This document shows, in pieces, positions 26,771 through 35,808 of a DNA stretch of 64,000 nucleotides. The notes beneath the pieces were generated by a model, which was not told where the DNA came from, ran no database searches, and saw only the letters and a program-made list of their open reading frames with translations. The position numbers and the translations under genes are program-made. The stretch is from RDYZ01 sp964518905 (lineage in GTDB: Bacteria > Cyanobacteriota > Cyanobacteriia > Cyanobacteriales > Geitlerinemataceae): the NCBI GenBank assembly GCA_964518905.1, contig CAZFJL010000009.1:29171-93170 (forward strand), in the 5' to 3' direction. How positions within the stretch are numbered: the first letter of the stretch is position 1; each line of letters opens with the position of its first letter.

Positions 26771-28459
26771 TTAGTTTGAGCGATCGCTCAGGGTTGCCAC
26801 CGGATTCGGTAGCGCCTGGGCGTTGTTCCCCAAACCGCGCGTTTCATACGCATCCGCATACGCCTGAATCGATAGACGGTTAATCGCGACGGTCTGCGTA
26901 TCGTAGGTTTGCATCGCAAGTTTGGGATAGCAGCCGATCGCCACGATTAGCACCAGGAAGCTGACCGCAACGAAAATTTCGCGCGGTTGGCTATCGCGGA
27001 ACACCGCTTGACCAGGTAGCACACAGTTCGTACCGAAACACACTGCCGCTTGGCTGTCGAGGAAATCTTGACGGCGATTGGGGTCGGTGATATCACAGCT
27101 CGGAATGGCTTGTTTGCCAAAAATCGATCCGTGGAACACCTGACGCACCATTGACAGTAGATAAATTGGGGTCAAGATGACGCCCACAGCGGCGAGAAAA
27201 ACAATCACACTGCGGAAGGTGAGGCCGTAAAAATCACTGGTTGCAATACCGAGGAAAACTGACACCTCGCTCGCAAAACCACTCATACCGGGCAGCGCGA
27301 TCGAGGCCATCGCCCCAGCCACATAAAGCGCGTAAACTTTCGGCATCAAAATACCGACACCGCCCATATCTTTCATCGATAGGGTGTGGGTGCGGTCATA
27401 GGTGACACCGGTCAGGAAGAAGAGCATAGCCGCAATCAGACCATGGGAGATCATTTGCAGCATTGCGCCGTTAATGCCCAGGTCGGTGAATGAGGCAATC
27501 CCGATTAGCACAAAGCCCATGTGTGACACGGACGAGTAGGCCAAGCGGCGCTTCATATTCGTCTGTGCAAACGAGGCGAGCGCCCCGTAGACAATATTGA
27601 TCACGCCGATCGTCACCAGTGCGGGCGCAAAGTAAATATGGGCGTCGGGCAACATTCCCATATTGAAACGCATCAGACCATACGCACCCATCTTCAGCAA
27701 GACACCGGCCAGAATCATCGATACCGGAGCCGAGGCTTCACCGTGGGTATCGGGTAACCAGGTATGGAACGGGAAAACGGCGAGTTTGACGCCAAAGGAA
27801 AATAGCAGACCGGCATAGATCCCAATTTCCAGCGAGAGCGGCAGCGCTCGTCCGGTTAGCTCGGCAATATCGAAGGTCAGCGGCCCGCCAATAAAGGCAA
27901 AGGCTAGCGCGGCAACCAAGATAAAGACAGAGGAAATGGCCGTGTAGAGCAAAAATTTTGTGGCGGCCTGTTGGCGGTTCGGGCCACCCCAGATGCAGAC
28001 GAGCAGGTACACCGGTACTAGCTCGATTTCCCACATGATGAAGAACAGGAGGAAATCCTGGGCAATAAAGACGCCGATTTGGGCGGCGTATAGCACCAGC
28101 ATCAGGAAATAAAACAGGCGCGGTTTGCGATCGACCTGCCATGCAGCCAGGAGCGACAGGGTCGTCACCAGGCCAGAGAGCAGCACGAGGGGCATGGAAA
28201 TGCCGTCGATCGAAACAGCCCAACTGAGGCCAATTTGGGGAATCCAGTCGAATTTTTCGACCAACTGGAACCCAGCTACACCAGGATCGTAATGATCGAG
28301 GAAGACTTTGATCATCAGAGCAAAGTCGGTGACAGCGACGACGATCGAATACCAGCGGAGGGTTTTTCCGTCAGTGTCGGGAATCAGAGGGATGAGGCAA
28401 GCGGCTACGAGGGGGAACGCGAAGATCGCGGTCAACCACGGAAATGTGTCAGGAAGCAT
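26771..28459 (-). CDS. ndhD1: NAD(P)H-quinone oxidoreductase subunit 4 (NdhD1-type)
   Basis: 562 aa, about 14 TM segments. This is a proton-pumping, antiporter-like subunit of the thylakoid NDH-1 complex, which drives cyclic electron flow and respiration. Conserved landmarks: DGISMPLVLLSGLVT, MLVLYAAQIGVFIAQDFLLFF and MWEIELVPVYLLV (the functional Glu of TM5), FHTWLPDTHGEASAPVSM (Lys/His region nearby), SSVSHMGFVLIG, MLPKVY-like segment MPKVYALYVAGAMAS and SEVSVFLG. The C-terminal CFGTNCVLPG loop and final TM are typical of cyanobacterial NdhD. NdhD1 and NdhD2 pair with different NDH-1 forms; NdhD1 is the likelier one from overall similarity. Single gene. Confidence 0.93.
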   Translation of the reverse strand: MLPDTFPWLTAIFAFPLVAACLIPLIPDTDGKTLRWYSIVVAVTDFALMIKVFLDHYDPGVAGFQLVEKFDWIPQIGLSWAVSIDGISMPLVLLSGLVTTLSLLAAWQVDRKPRLFYFLMLVLYAAQIGVFIAQDFLLFFIMWEIELVPVYLLVCIWGGPNRQQAATKFLLYTAISSVFILVAALAFAFIGGPLTFDIAELTGRALPLSLEIGIYAGLLFSFGVKLAVFPFHTWLPDTHGEASAPVSMILAGVLLKMGAYGLMRFNMGMLPDAHIYFAPALVTIGVINIVYGALASFAQTNMKRRLAYSSVSHMGFVLIGIASFTDLGINGAMLQMISHGLIAAMLFFLTGVTYDRTHTLSMKDMGGVGILMPKVYALYVAGAMASIALPGMSGFASEVSVFLGIATSDFYGLTFRSVIVFLAAVGVILTPIYLLSMVRQVFHGSIFGKQAIPSCDITDPNRRQDFLDSQAAVCFGTNCVLPGQAVFRDSQPREIFVAVSFLVLIVAIGCYPKLAMQTYDTQTVAINRLSIQAYADAYETRGLGNNAQALPNPVATLSDRSN

Positions 28460-29002
28460 TTACGTCTTGTTATCGTCTTGGGACGACGTTCTATTGCGGG
28501 CGATCTACGGTTTTCCAGAGCGCATCTTTCGCTTGATGAGTAGATCTGGGCGATATCAGAACCATATCTCAATCGCGGTCGGGTCGAGATTGTATCGTGT
28601 ATCGCCCCATGAAACTGGTCGCGCGATCGTGCTAGCTCGTGAGAATCGACGCCATGTCGTTCATTGGAGCAACCGTTATCAACAATTGTCTCGCGTATTT
28701 TACGTTTCTTAAATGCAATCTACGCTTTTTAAAGATTATTTTGACTTATTCATACCTTTTCATATAAGTTTGCATTCTACGAAGTCGTGGCTCCTGTCCG
28801 GTTTGGCCGAAGATTGCCGAGGTCTGCCGAATCTTTTGGCTACCGGCCAACGGATCGAAAATGGTTGCGTGCGATCGCGATCGGCCACAACCTGTTATGA
28901 CCTGCCGCAGCGATCAATCGTCTCCATCTGTTCCGCCCTCGAAAGACCGCTAAGATATATATCCTTAAATAAACTGCGATTTAACACACCCCCATTTGTA
29001 AG
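28460..29002. other. Intergenic region between divergent ndhD1 and ycf33
   Basis: About 540 bp. It contains the promoters of both genes. An AT-rich stretch near 28950-28980 (TAAGATATATATCC) could be the ycf33 -10 region. A 97-codon plus-strand ORF at 28713-29006 has no protein-like features and overlaps the ycf33 start; I do not accept it as a gene. Confidence 0.5.
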
Positions 29003-29200
29003 ATGAACGAGTTTTTTCTGAATGTTTCTCGCTACCCGCGCTATCTCATCACCTTTACGCTCGGGGTGTTTTATTCGATTTATGAATTGCTTAAGCCGCT
29101 GGGCAAACGTCCTGTAACCCTGGCGGCACTGGTCGGAATTGCGATTTCTGGCTTCTTCTTTGTCACGTTTACGCTGCAAGCCATGCTGGGTTTGGCTTAG
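29003..29200 (+). CDS. ycf33: Ycf33 / DUF751 family small membrane protein
   Basis: 65 aa with two hydrophobic segments (YLITFTLGVFYSIYELL and LAALVGIAISGFFFVTFTLQAML). The N-terminal FFLNVSRYPRYL is typical for the family, which is conserved in cyanobacteria and in some algal plastid genomes. Function is not established; a thylakoid location is assumed. The start is ATG 29003. It is followed by rbfA about 280 bp downstream on the same strand. Confidence 0.88.
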   Translation: MNEFFLNVSRYPRYLITFTLGVFYSIYELLKPLGKRPVTLAALVGIAISGFFFVTFTLQAMLGLA

Positions 29201-29268
29201 AACGCTGGGATCGATCGCAGTGGAACGAGTCCGACCGGCTCAAGCCCGATCGCGATCAACATCGGCTC

Positions 29269-29307
29269 AAATCCCAGACTAAAATCCCAGGCTAAAATCC
29301 CAGACTA
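29269..29307. repeat. 13-bp tandem repeat, three copies
   Basis: Unit AAATCCCAGACTA at 29269-29281, 29282-29294 (one change) and 29295-29307, followed by a partial fourth copy. It lies in the leader upstream of rbfA. Confidence 0.9.
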
Positions 29308-29481
29308 AAATCTGCGATCGTTATAGCTCCCATTGCATAACTGAATCGCCGTTACCCTCAACTCGTAGAATGTTGGTGGGGCACTTTATGGATGATGAGT
29401 GGGTGATCGTGAGGGCGCGATCATCCACTTGAGCGCTCGATATTTTTGTCTCTAATTGAAGTTTTTAAGGAAGCAAACATC

Positions 29482-29934
29482 ATGGCGAATGACCGTCGCG
29501 TTTCGCGCGTGGCTTCGATGATTAAACGCGAGGTCAGTCAGATGTTGGTTGGCGGTGCGATCAAAGACGATCGCGTCGGGGCTGGCCTGGTGAGCGTTAC
29601 GGATGTAGACGTCTCCGGCGATCTGCAACACGCCAAGATTTTCGTCAGCATTTATGGGTCAGAGGACGCTAAACAGGAAACAATGGCGGGGTTAGCAGCG
29701 GCGACCGGTTACGTGCGGCGCGAGATTGGGGCGCGGGTGCGTCTGCGTCGGACGCCAGAGCTGATGTTTTTTGAAGATCGATCGCTCGAACGCGGCGTCA
29801 AAATGATCGATTTGCTCGAACGCATCAGCCAAGAGCGCAAAGAGTCGGAAGCGGCCAAGGCTGAACAAAGTCAGGACAGCGCGGATACCGATGCGGACGT
29901 TGATAACGTGCCAGACGCCATGGACGCGGACTAG
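29482..29934 (+). CDS. rbfA: Ribosome-binding factor A
   Basis: 150 aa from ATG 29482, with AAGGAAG 7-13 nt upstream. RbfA binds the immature 30S subunit and helps process the 5' end of 16S rRNA, notably in the cold. The KH-like domain shows RVASMIKREVSQML at the start, VTDVDVSGDLQHAKIFVS with the family Lys, and RTPELMFFEDRSLERG near the end. The last about 40 residues form a Glu/Asp/Ala-rich tail. It precedes nagZ by 66 bp and the two probably share a transcript. Confidence 0.95.
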   Translation: MANDRRVSRVASMIKREVSQMLVGGAIKDDRVGAGLVSVTDVDVSGDLQHAKIFVSIYGSEDAKQETMAGLAAATGYVRREIGARVRLRRTPELMFFEDRSLERGVKMIDLLERISQERKESEAAKAEQSQDSADTDADVDNVPDAMDAD

Positions 29935-30000
29935 TTTTTTGCATCTTGCGTTAGTCCTATCATCTCGATTTACCACTCTATCCGTTTGCGCCTTCGAGCC

Positions 30001-31641
30001 ATGACTTTATTTCCCGATCCTGCTTCGTTGCCACTGGATCGACTGGTGGCGCAACTCTTTGTCGTGCGTGCGTCCGGTCATTTATTCGATGGGCAAATCC
30101 GCTACCCGGCCTGGGAACCCAATCGTGAGGCGCTACAAGCACTGATCCGCGATCGCGGCATTGGTGGCGTGCTGCTGATCGATGGCAGTGCGCCAGAGGT
30201 CGCGCTACGAACGCAGGAATTACAGGCACAGGCGGCGATCCCCCTGTTGATTTGCGCCGATATCGAAGAGGGCGTCGGGCAGCGGTTTGGTGGGGCGAGT
30301 CATCTACCGCCGCTGATGGCGTTGGGTGCGATCGCCCGTGAGGATCGCGAGTTGGCTGTTAATTTAGCCCGAGACCTGGGACGGGTCACCGCGCGGGAAG
30401 CGTTGGCGATCGGGATTGATTGGATTTTGGGGCCGGTGGTGGATGTGAATAACAATCCTGATAATCCGGTGATTAACGTCCGATCGTTCAGCGCTGACCC
30501 GGCGATCGTCGCGGATTTAGGCGCAGCCTTTATCCAAGGGGCGCAGGACTATCCCGTCTTAACAACGGCGAAACATTTCCCCGGTCATGGCGATACCAGC
30601 GTTGATTCACACTGGGAATTGCCGACGATCAGCCACGATCCCGATCGTCTCGCCGCCGTCGAGCTGCCCCCGTTTGAACGGGCGATCGCGGCGGGGGTCG
30701 ATTCGGTGATGACCGCCCACGTGCGCGTCCCGGTCTGGGATACGCAAAATCCGGCGACGCTTTCACCGACGATTAGCACCGACATCTTGCGCGATCGGCT
30801 CGGCTTTGACGGCATCATTGCCACGGATGCGCTCGTGATGGGGGCGATCGCGCGGGAATATTCCAATGAAGCGGCGATCCTCGGTGCGGTCAAGGCCGGG
30901 GCGGATGTGGTGCTGATGCCAGAGGATGCGATCGGCGGGATTGAGGCGATCTGTCGCGCCGTGGAGGCGGGCGAGATTTCGCGCGATCAAATCGAAGCGT
31001 CGGTCGCGCGGCTGTTTGCGGCCAAGGCCAAACTGACGGCACAGCGTCAGGCGATTTCAGCGGCGAATTTGCGTCAGCAGCTCGTCACGTCCGATGCGAT
31101 CGCGCTCGATCGTCAGATTTTGCACGCTTCGATCGCCTGTGGCGGTTCGCTACCGATCGCGCCCCTTGAACCGATCCAGACCACGACCTCGCGATCGCCT
31201 CGCAATGTCATCATCATCGACGACCTCTTGCGCTGTAGCGTCCTCGGCCATCACCGCGCCGCTGTCGCCGTCCCGCAACAGCACGGCTACGACCTCCTTT
31301 GCCTCGACTCGCAAAGTTTCCGCGATCCCGACCTGACGCCCGAATCCAGCGCGATCGTCCTGCAAGTCTTCGTCCGTGGCAATCCCTTCGGCAGCAGCGC
31401 CGACCTCGCCGCGAAAGCCCAACGCTGGTTAGAGGCGGCGATCGCCTGCGATCGGCTCGCCGGTCTCGTGATCTACGGCAGCCCCTACGCTCTCGATCAA
31501 TTCCGCGCGACATTCCCCGCAGCGGACGCCGTCCCTTTCGTCTTCTCGTTCTCCCAAACCCCCGACGCCCAAATCCTGGCGATGGAGCGATTATTTGGCA
31601 GCGGAGCGATGCAGTGGAGCGGTTTTAAACCGAATGCTTAA
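30001..31641 (+). CDS. nagZ: Beta-N-acetylhexosaminidase-like glycoside hydrolase, family GH3 (NagZ-like)
   Basis: 546 aa from ATG 30001, longer than E. coli NagZ (about 341 aa) through an extra C-terminal domain (about 350-546). The GH3 barrel carries the NagZ catalytic loop KHFPGHGDTSVDSH (about 182-195), which holds the His/Asp acid-base dyad, and the nucleophile Asp in GIIATDALVMGAI (about 270-282). NagZ removes N-acetylglucosamine from anhydromuropeptides in wall recycling. The extra domain resembles the second domain of larger GH3 enzymes and could change specificity. Follows rbfA. Confidence 0.88.
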   Translation: MTLFPDPASLPLDRLVAQLFVVRASGHLFDGQIRYPAWEPNREALQALIRDRGIGGVLLIDGSAPEVALRTQELQAQAAIPLLICADIEEGVGQRFGGASHLPPLMALGAIAREDRELAVNLARDLGRVTAREALAIGIDWILGPVVDVNNNPDNPVINVRSFSADPAIVADLGAAFIQGAQDYPVLTTAKHFPGHGDTSVDSHWELPTISHDPDRLAAVELPPFERAIAAGVDSVMTAHVRVPVWDTQNPATLSPTISTDILRDRLGFDGIIATDALVMGAIAREYSNEAAILGAVKAGADVVLMPEDAIGGIEAICRAVEAGEISRDQIEASVARLFAAKAKLTAQRQAISAANLRQQLVTSDAIALDRQILHASIACGGSLPIAPLEPIQTTTSRSPRNVIIIDDLLRCSVLGHHRAAVAVPQQHGYDLLCLDSQSFRDPDLTPESSAIVLQVFVRGNPFGSSADLAAKAQRWLEAAIACDRLAGLVIYGSPYALDQFRATFPAADAVPFVFSFSQTPDAQILAMERLFGSGAMQWSGFKPNA

Positions 31642-31695
31642 ATAAGCATCGGTTTGTTCAATCTTCATACTTAAATTGAACCGATCTAGGAAGTG

Positions 31696-31728
31696 AGACC
31701 TTGGAGGTTTTGAAAACCTCAAAGGTCT
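31696..31728 (+). repeat. Hairpin repeat family 'AAAACCTCAAAGGTC', copy 1
   Basis: Nearly perfect palindrome AGACCTTGGAGGTTTT / AAAACCTCAAAGGTCT with a 1-nt centre. Related copies: 38720-38752, 41114-41152, a half at 14651-14668 and a degenerate copy at 42845-42890. Lies between the convergent nagZ and M20/M42-like genes, where it may also act as a bidirectional terminator. Confidence 0.75.
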
Positions 31729-31776
31729 GAAATCACGACGGATGATCTTGGTCGAATTAGACGAACTCTAACACTG

Positions 31777-32892
31777 TTAAACGTAGCTCATCAGCAATTT
31801 AATCACAGCCGCGATCGAGGACAATGACGCCGTTTCAAATGCCGTATGATATTCCGTCGTTGGAATCTGGAGCGTCGTACCATTAATCGCCCCCTCCGTT
31901 GCCGTTACCACTCGTCCTAACTCCGTACGACCTAACGGATAACTCTTACCGAGCTTCTCGTTTTGCTGCATGATGTATTCATCTTTAAAGCCATAGGAAA
32001 TACCCAGAGACTCACAGCGGCTCACCAGCTCCTGCGTCATTTCTTTAGAGAACGGGCCGTTAGCATCTTGGTGACGCAACGCCACTTGCTGGGCGTCGGC
32101 ATCCTCGCGAGAAGCGTAAGGACTGGTATCCAAAACGACCAATCGTTGCGTGGTTAAACGCTGTTGTTGGAACCAAGAAAGCGCATAACGCCAGCTCCGT
32201 CCGGACTCTTCCTGCGCGGTAAACATGCCCGTACCCTGGAAGCCTTTACGGAAGAGATAGATCAAAATTGCAGCACTGACGACGTTATCGAGCTGCGCTG
32301 AAATCAGTCCATCTTCGATTTGTAAGCGATCGAGAAATGCGACCGGAGTACCGGGCTGCAAAAAGGCCAAACCATCGACTTCAAAAATCAGATTATTGCG
32401 CTCTGGGCAAATATACGATCGCGTAATTTCACCCTGTCCGAGATAGGTTCCGGTATAGGGAAACTGCGCCTGAACCCGCTGGCCTTGGAAGCGATTTTCG
32501 ATCGTATGCATCATGTGCTCCGACACTGATCCGCCCATCACCTCCCCTTGGTTGCCCGCAATAAATGCCGCATAGCGAAACTCATTCGGTCCCGTACACA
32601 TTAGCCCGTGGCGATCGATATGCGCCGATAAAAATAGATCCTCAGGGCGACTCCCCTGAGCGACCAAAACACCGTGATAGTACTTAACATCAACCCCAAT
32701 TTCTTCCAGCTCACGCCGTAACACCCGAAAGAATGCATCTTCGTGGCCGACAACTGACGGCTCACGAATGAGCGGTTTGAGGATATCCAAAAACTCTTGG
32801 AGTTGGTAGCGCAGTGGACTCATTTGAGCGAAAGGGATCGGCATATTTTCTGTGATTGAAGAATTAGTAAAACCCATACTATGACGTCCCAA
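31777..32892 (-). CDS. M20/M42-like zinc aminopeptidase family protein
   Basis: Up to 371 aa; ATGs at codons 1, 6, 17 and 24 compete and no RBS decides (the first about 23 residues look non-conserved). Candidate metal ligands in order: His/Asp in LFLSAHIDRHG (about 95-105), bridging Asp in ISAQLDNVVSA (about 200-210), catalytic Glu-Glu in FTAQEESG (about 227-234), Asp in VVLDTSPY, and His in PTTEYHTAFETAS near the end. All are in the order expected for co-catalytic zinc peptidases of clan MH. Substrate unknown. Convergent with nagZ. Confidence 0.85.
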   Translation of the reverse strand: MGRHSMGFTNSSITENMPIPFAQMSPLRYQLQEFLDILKPLIREPSVVGHEDAFFRVLRRELEEIGVDVKYYHGVLVAQGSRPEDLFLSAHIDRHGLMCTGPNEFRYAAFIAGNQGEVMGGSVSEHMMHTIENRFQGQRVQAQFPYTGTYLGQGEITRSYICPERNNLIFEVDGLAFLQPGTPVAFLDRLQIEDGLISAQLDNVVSAAILIYLFRKGFQGTGMFTAQEESGRSWRYALSWFQQQRLTTQRLVVLDTSPYASREDADAQQVALRHQDANGPFSKEMTQELVSRCESLGISYGFKDEYIMQQNEKLGKSYPLGRTELGRVVTATEGAINGTTLQIPTTEYHTAFETASLSSIAAVIKLLMSYV

Positions 32893-32996
32893 TGTGTTGA
32901 TTAGTCTGGTTAAGATCTAGAGTGTTCTTGATAGTAGAAATCTTCTGTATCCCTAGCTGCAAAACCGTGAATTTAGCTGTATTTCGGATCTCTCCA

Positions 32997-34997
32997 TCAC
33001 CGTCCGAGCAGCCGATCGCGTAATACCTTCACCCGATCGCGCAGTTTCGCCGCTTCCTCAAACTCTAGATTCTTCGCCGCATCTTTCATTTGCGTTTCGA
33101 GCTGCTGGATCAAATCCGGCAGATTTTCCAGGGGAATATCGTCGGCGTGGTCGATGACCGTGTCGAATTCGGTGGCATTCAGGCGACGCGAGACGTTGAG
33201 AAACGCCAGGATCGAATCGTCGCCTTTCTTGGCGATCGACTGCGGGATAATGCCGTGTTTCTCGTTGTAGTCGAGCTGGATTTTGCGACGGCGATCGGTT
33301 TCGTCGATCGCGGCGGCCATACTTTTGGTTAATCGATCGGCGTATAAAATGGCTTGCCCTTCCACGTGTCGCGCCGCCCGTCCGATCGTCTGGATGAGCG
33401 ATCGTTCATCGCGCAAAAAGCCCTCTTTATCCGCATCCAAAATCGCCACGAGCGAAACCTCCGGCAAGTCCAAACCCTCGCGCAACAGGTTGACACCAAT
33501 CAGCACGTCAAACACACCCTTGCGTAAATCCTGGATGATTTCGATGCGATCGAGCGACGTAATATCCGAGTGCAGATAGCGCACTTTTACGCCGCGCTCG
33601 TCGAGATATTCGCTCAGATCCTCGGCCATCTTTTTCGTCAGCGTTGTCACTAAAACCCGCTCGTGACGATCAGCGCGATCGCGAATTTCCCCGAGCAGAT
33701 CATCCACCTGTCCCTCCGTCGGACGCACCGACACCACGGGATCAACCACCCCCGTCGGGCGGATAATTTGCTCCACCACCTGACCCTCAGATTGTTCCAG
33801 CTCCCACTGGCTCGGCGTGGCGGAAATAAACACACACTGGGTCACCTTGTCCCAAAATTCCTCGGCCTGGAGTGGACGGTTATCGGCGGCGCTGGGCAGC
33901 CGGAAACCGTGGTCGATCAGCACGCGCTTACGGGCGCGATCGCCGTTATACATGGCGCGGATCTGCGGCACAGTGACGTGAGACTCGTCGATCGCCAGCA
34001 GCCAATCCTTCGGGAAATAATCCACCAAACATTCCGGCGGTTCGCCCGCTTGTCGTCCGGCGAGGTGGCGCGAATAGTTCTCGACGCCGTTGCTGTAGCC
34101 AACCTCGCGCAACATTTCCAGGTCGTAGCGGGTGCGCTGTTTCAGGCGTTGAGCTTCGACGAGTTTGCCCTCTTTTTCTAAAAACGCGAGCTGGTCTTCG
34201 AGTTCGGTTTGGATGTTGTCGCAGGCGATCGCGAGGCGATCTTCGGGCGTGACAAAGTGCCGCGCCGGATAAATCCGCAGGCTATCAACGCTTTGCATGA
34301 CCTCACCCGTCACCGGATCGACGTAGCGAATCGCGTCGATTTCATCACCGAAAAACTCCACCCGCACGATGCGATCCTCGTAGGCGGGGCCAATCTCGAC
34401 CACATCGCCCTTGACGCGAAACTTGCTGCGTCCCATCTCGATATCGTTGCGGACATACTGCACGCCGACCAGGTTTCGCAGCATTTGCCGCTGATTGATT
34501 TCCATGCCGACTTCCAGCGGAATCGACGCCTTGAGGTACTCCACCGGCATCCCCAGGCCGTAGATACAGCTAATCGACGCCACCACGATCACGTCGCGGC
34601 GCTCGAACAGCGATCGCGTCGCCGAGTGGCGCAGCATGTCGATTTCGTCGTTAATCGAGGCGGTTTTTTCGATGTAGGTATCGGTGACGGGGAGGTAGGC
34701 TTCGGGCTGGTAGTAGTCGTAATAGCTGATGAAATATTCGACGGCGTTGTGCGGGAAAAATTGCCGCAGTTCGTTGCAGAGCTGTGCCGCCAGGGTTTTG
34801 TTATGAGCGAGTACCAGGGTCGGGCGTCCCACCTGTTCGATCACGTTCGCGAGCGTAAAGGTTTTGCCGGTTCCGGTGGCGCCGAGTAGGGTTTGGCAGC
34901 GGTGGCCGTCATTTAGGCTGCGAACCAGTCCGGCGATCGCGCTGGGCTGATCGCCGGTCGGGACGTAGTGGCTTTCGATCTGAAACGGATGCGACAT
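32997..34997 (-). CDS. uvrB: UvrABC excinuclease subunit B
   Basis: 666 aa, the usual length. UvrB is the DNA-damage-verifying helicase-like subunit of nucleotide excision repair. Features: Walker A LLGATGTGKTFTLANV (about 38-53), the beta-hairpin region YISYYDYYQPEAYLP (about 90-104), helicase motifs VLIDHGFRLPSA, CVFISATPSQWELEQ, VRYLHSDI, GVNLLREGLDLPEV and IQTIGRAARH, and a C-terminal UVR domain (LEFEEAAKLRDRVKVLRDRL) that contacts UvrC. It starts 2 bp after the adk stop codon, so the two are translationally close or coupled. Confidence 0.98.
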   Translation of the reverse strand: MSHPFQIESHYVPTGDQPSAIAGLVRSLNDGHRCQTLLGATGTGKTFTLANVIEQVGRPTLVLAHNKTLAAQLCNELRQFFPHNAVEYFISYYDYYQPEAYLPVTDTYIEKTASINDEIDMLRHSATRSLFERRDVIVVASISCIYGLGMPVEYLKASIPLEVGMEINQRQMLRNLVGVQYVRNDIEMGRSKFRVKGDVVEIGPAYEDRIVRVEFFGDEIDAIRYVDPVTGEVMQSVDSLRIYPARHFVTPEDRLAIACDNIQTELEDQLAFLEKEGKLVEAQRLKQRTRYDLEMLREVGYSNGVENYSRHLAGRQAGEPPECLVDYFPKDWLLAIDESHVTVPQIRAMYNGDRARKRVLIDHGFRLPSAADNRPLQAEEFWDKVTQCVFISATPSQWELEQSEGQVVEQIIRPTGVVDPVVSVRPTEGQVDDLLGEIRDRADRHERVLVTTLTKKMAEDLSEYLDERGVKVRYLHSDITSLDRIEIIQDLRKGVFDVLIGVNLLREGLDLPEVSLVAILDADKEGFLRDERSLIQTIGRAARHVEGQAILYADRLTKSMAAAIDETDRRRKIQLDYNEKHGIIPQSIAKKGDDSILAFLNVSRRLNATEFDTVIDHADDIPLENLPDLIQQLETQMKDAAKNLEFEEAAKLRDRVKVLRDRLLGR

Positions 34998-34999
34998 AA

Positions 35000-35563
35000 C
35001 TAACCGTTTTTCTTGGCGTTGACCTGCGCTAGCACGTCGGCATGGACGGTGTCGGCATCGAGGCTGGCATCGATCCGCAGGAGCCGATCGCGCATTTCAT
35101 AAAATTCGATGATCGGGATCGTGCGTTGGTGGAATAAATCCAAGCGACGGCGGACGATTTCTGGTGCATCATCATCGCGCGATCGTGCCAGCGATCGTTC
35201 CATCATCACGGCGACCGGCGCATCGAGCCAAATCGCCCAGTCAAGTTTCTGACCCAGATCGCTCAGTAAAAAATTCAGCTCTTCGGCTTGAAATGCTGTC
35301 CGTGGGTAGCCATCGAGGAGCCAACCATTCCTTGTATCTGGCTGGTTTAGCCGCTCACGCATGAACTCGATCGCCAGTTCATCGGGAACCAGATCGCCAC
35401 GCTCAACATAGGCCGAAGCCTTACAGCCCAGCGGCGTTTTCTCCGCGATCGCCGTCCGAAACACCTGCCCGGTAGCGATACAGGGAATGTCCAGCGCTTG
35501 ACAGAGGCGCTGACCTTGGGTTCCTTTCCCCGCACCGGGGCCGCCTAAAATGACCAGTCTCAC
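35000..35563 (-). CDS. adk: Adenylate kinase (short form)
   Basis: 187 aa from GTG 35563. It interconverts ATP + AMP and 2 ADP. P-loop LGGPGAGKGTQ (about 5-15), AMP-binding ATGQVFRTAI, GWLLDGYPRTAFQAEEL (the usual GFPR is GYPR here), a short LID (ARSRDDDAPEIVRRRLDLF) without zinc cysteines, and a C-terminal helix. Cyanobacteria usually carry a second adk beside secY in the ribosomal cluster; this one is paired with uvrB and may be the paralogue. Confidence 0.93.
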   Translation of the reverse strand: MRLVILGGPGAGKGTQGQRLCQALDIPCIATGQVFRTAIAEKTPLGCKASAYVERGDLVPDELAIEFMRERLNQPDTRNGWLLDGYPRTAFQAEELNFLLSDLGQKLDWAIWLDAPVAVMMERSLARSRDDDAPEIVRRRLDLFHQRTIPIIEFYEMRDRLLRIDASLDADTVHADVLAQVNAKKNG

Positions 35564-35808
35564 TCGTAGTTTTCCTCTATCACTTCAAACGTTTTGACAA
35601 TTTGGGTTAATTCGCGGATTTAGAGTCGCCGATCGAAATCTAGCGCTCATACTTTAGGCTGATACGCTGACCCACGCACAACATTATTTCGTTATTTCGT
35701 TGCATAATCCTAGCAATCACCCCGATCCCCAGACCGATCGGGACGTAGGGAAAGCGCAAGCGGTATCCTTCTAGAGTGTTTTTAGCTGCGTCGTAAAGCG
35801 CTACCGTC

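Noticed and set aside
28713..29006. 97-codon plus-strand ORF in the ndhD1-ycf33 gap
   Set aside because: No RBS, irregular composition, and overlaps the ycf33 start.
33663..34889. Long plus-strand ORFs opposite uvrB
   Set aside because: Antisense shadows of a strongly conserved gene; typical for this GC-rich codon use.
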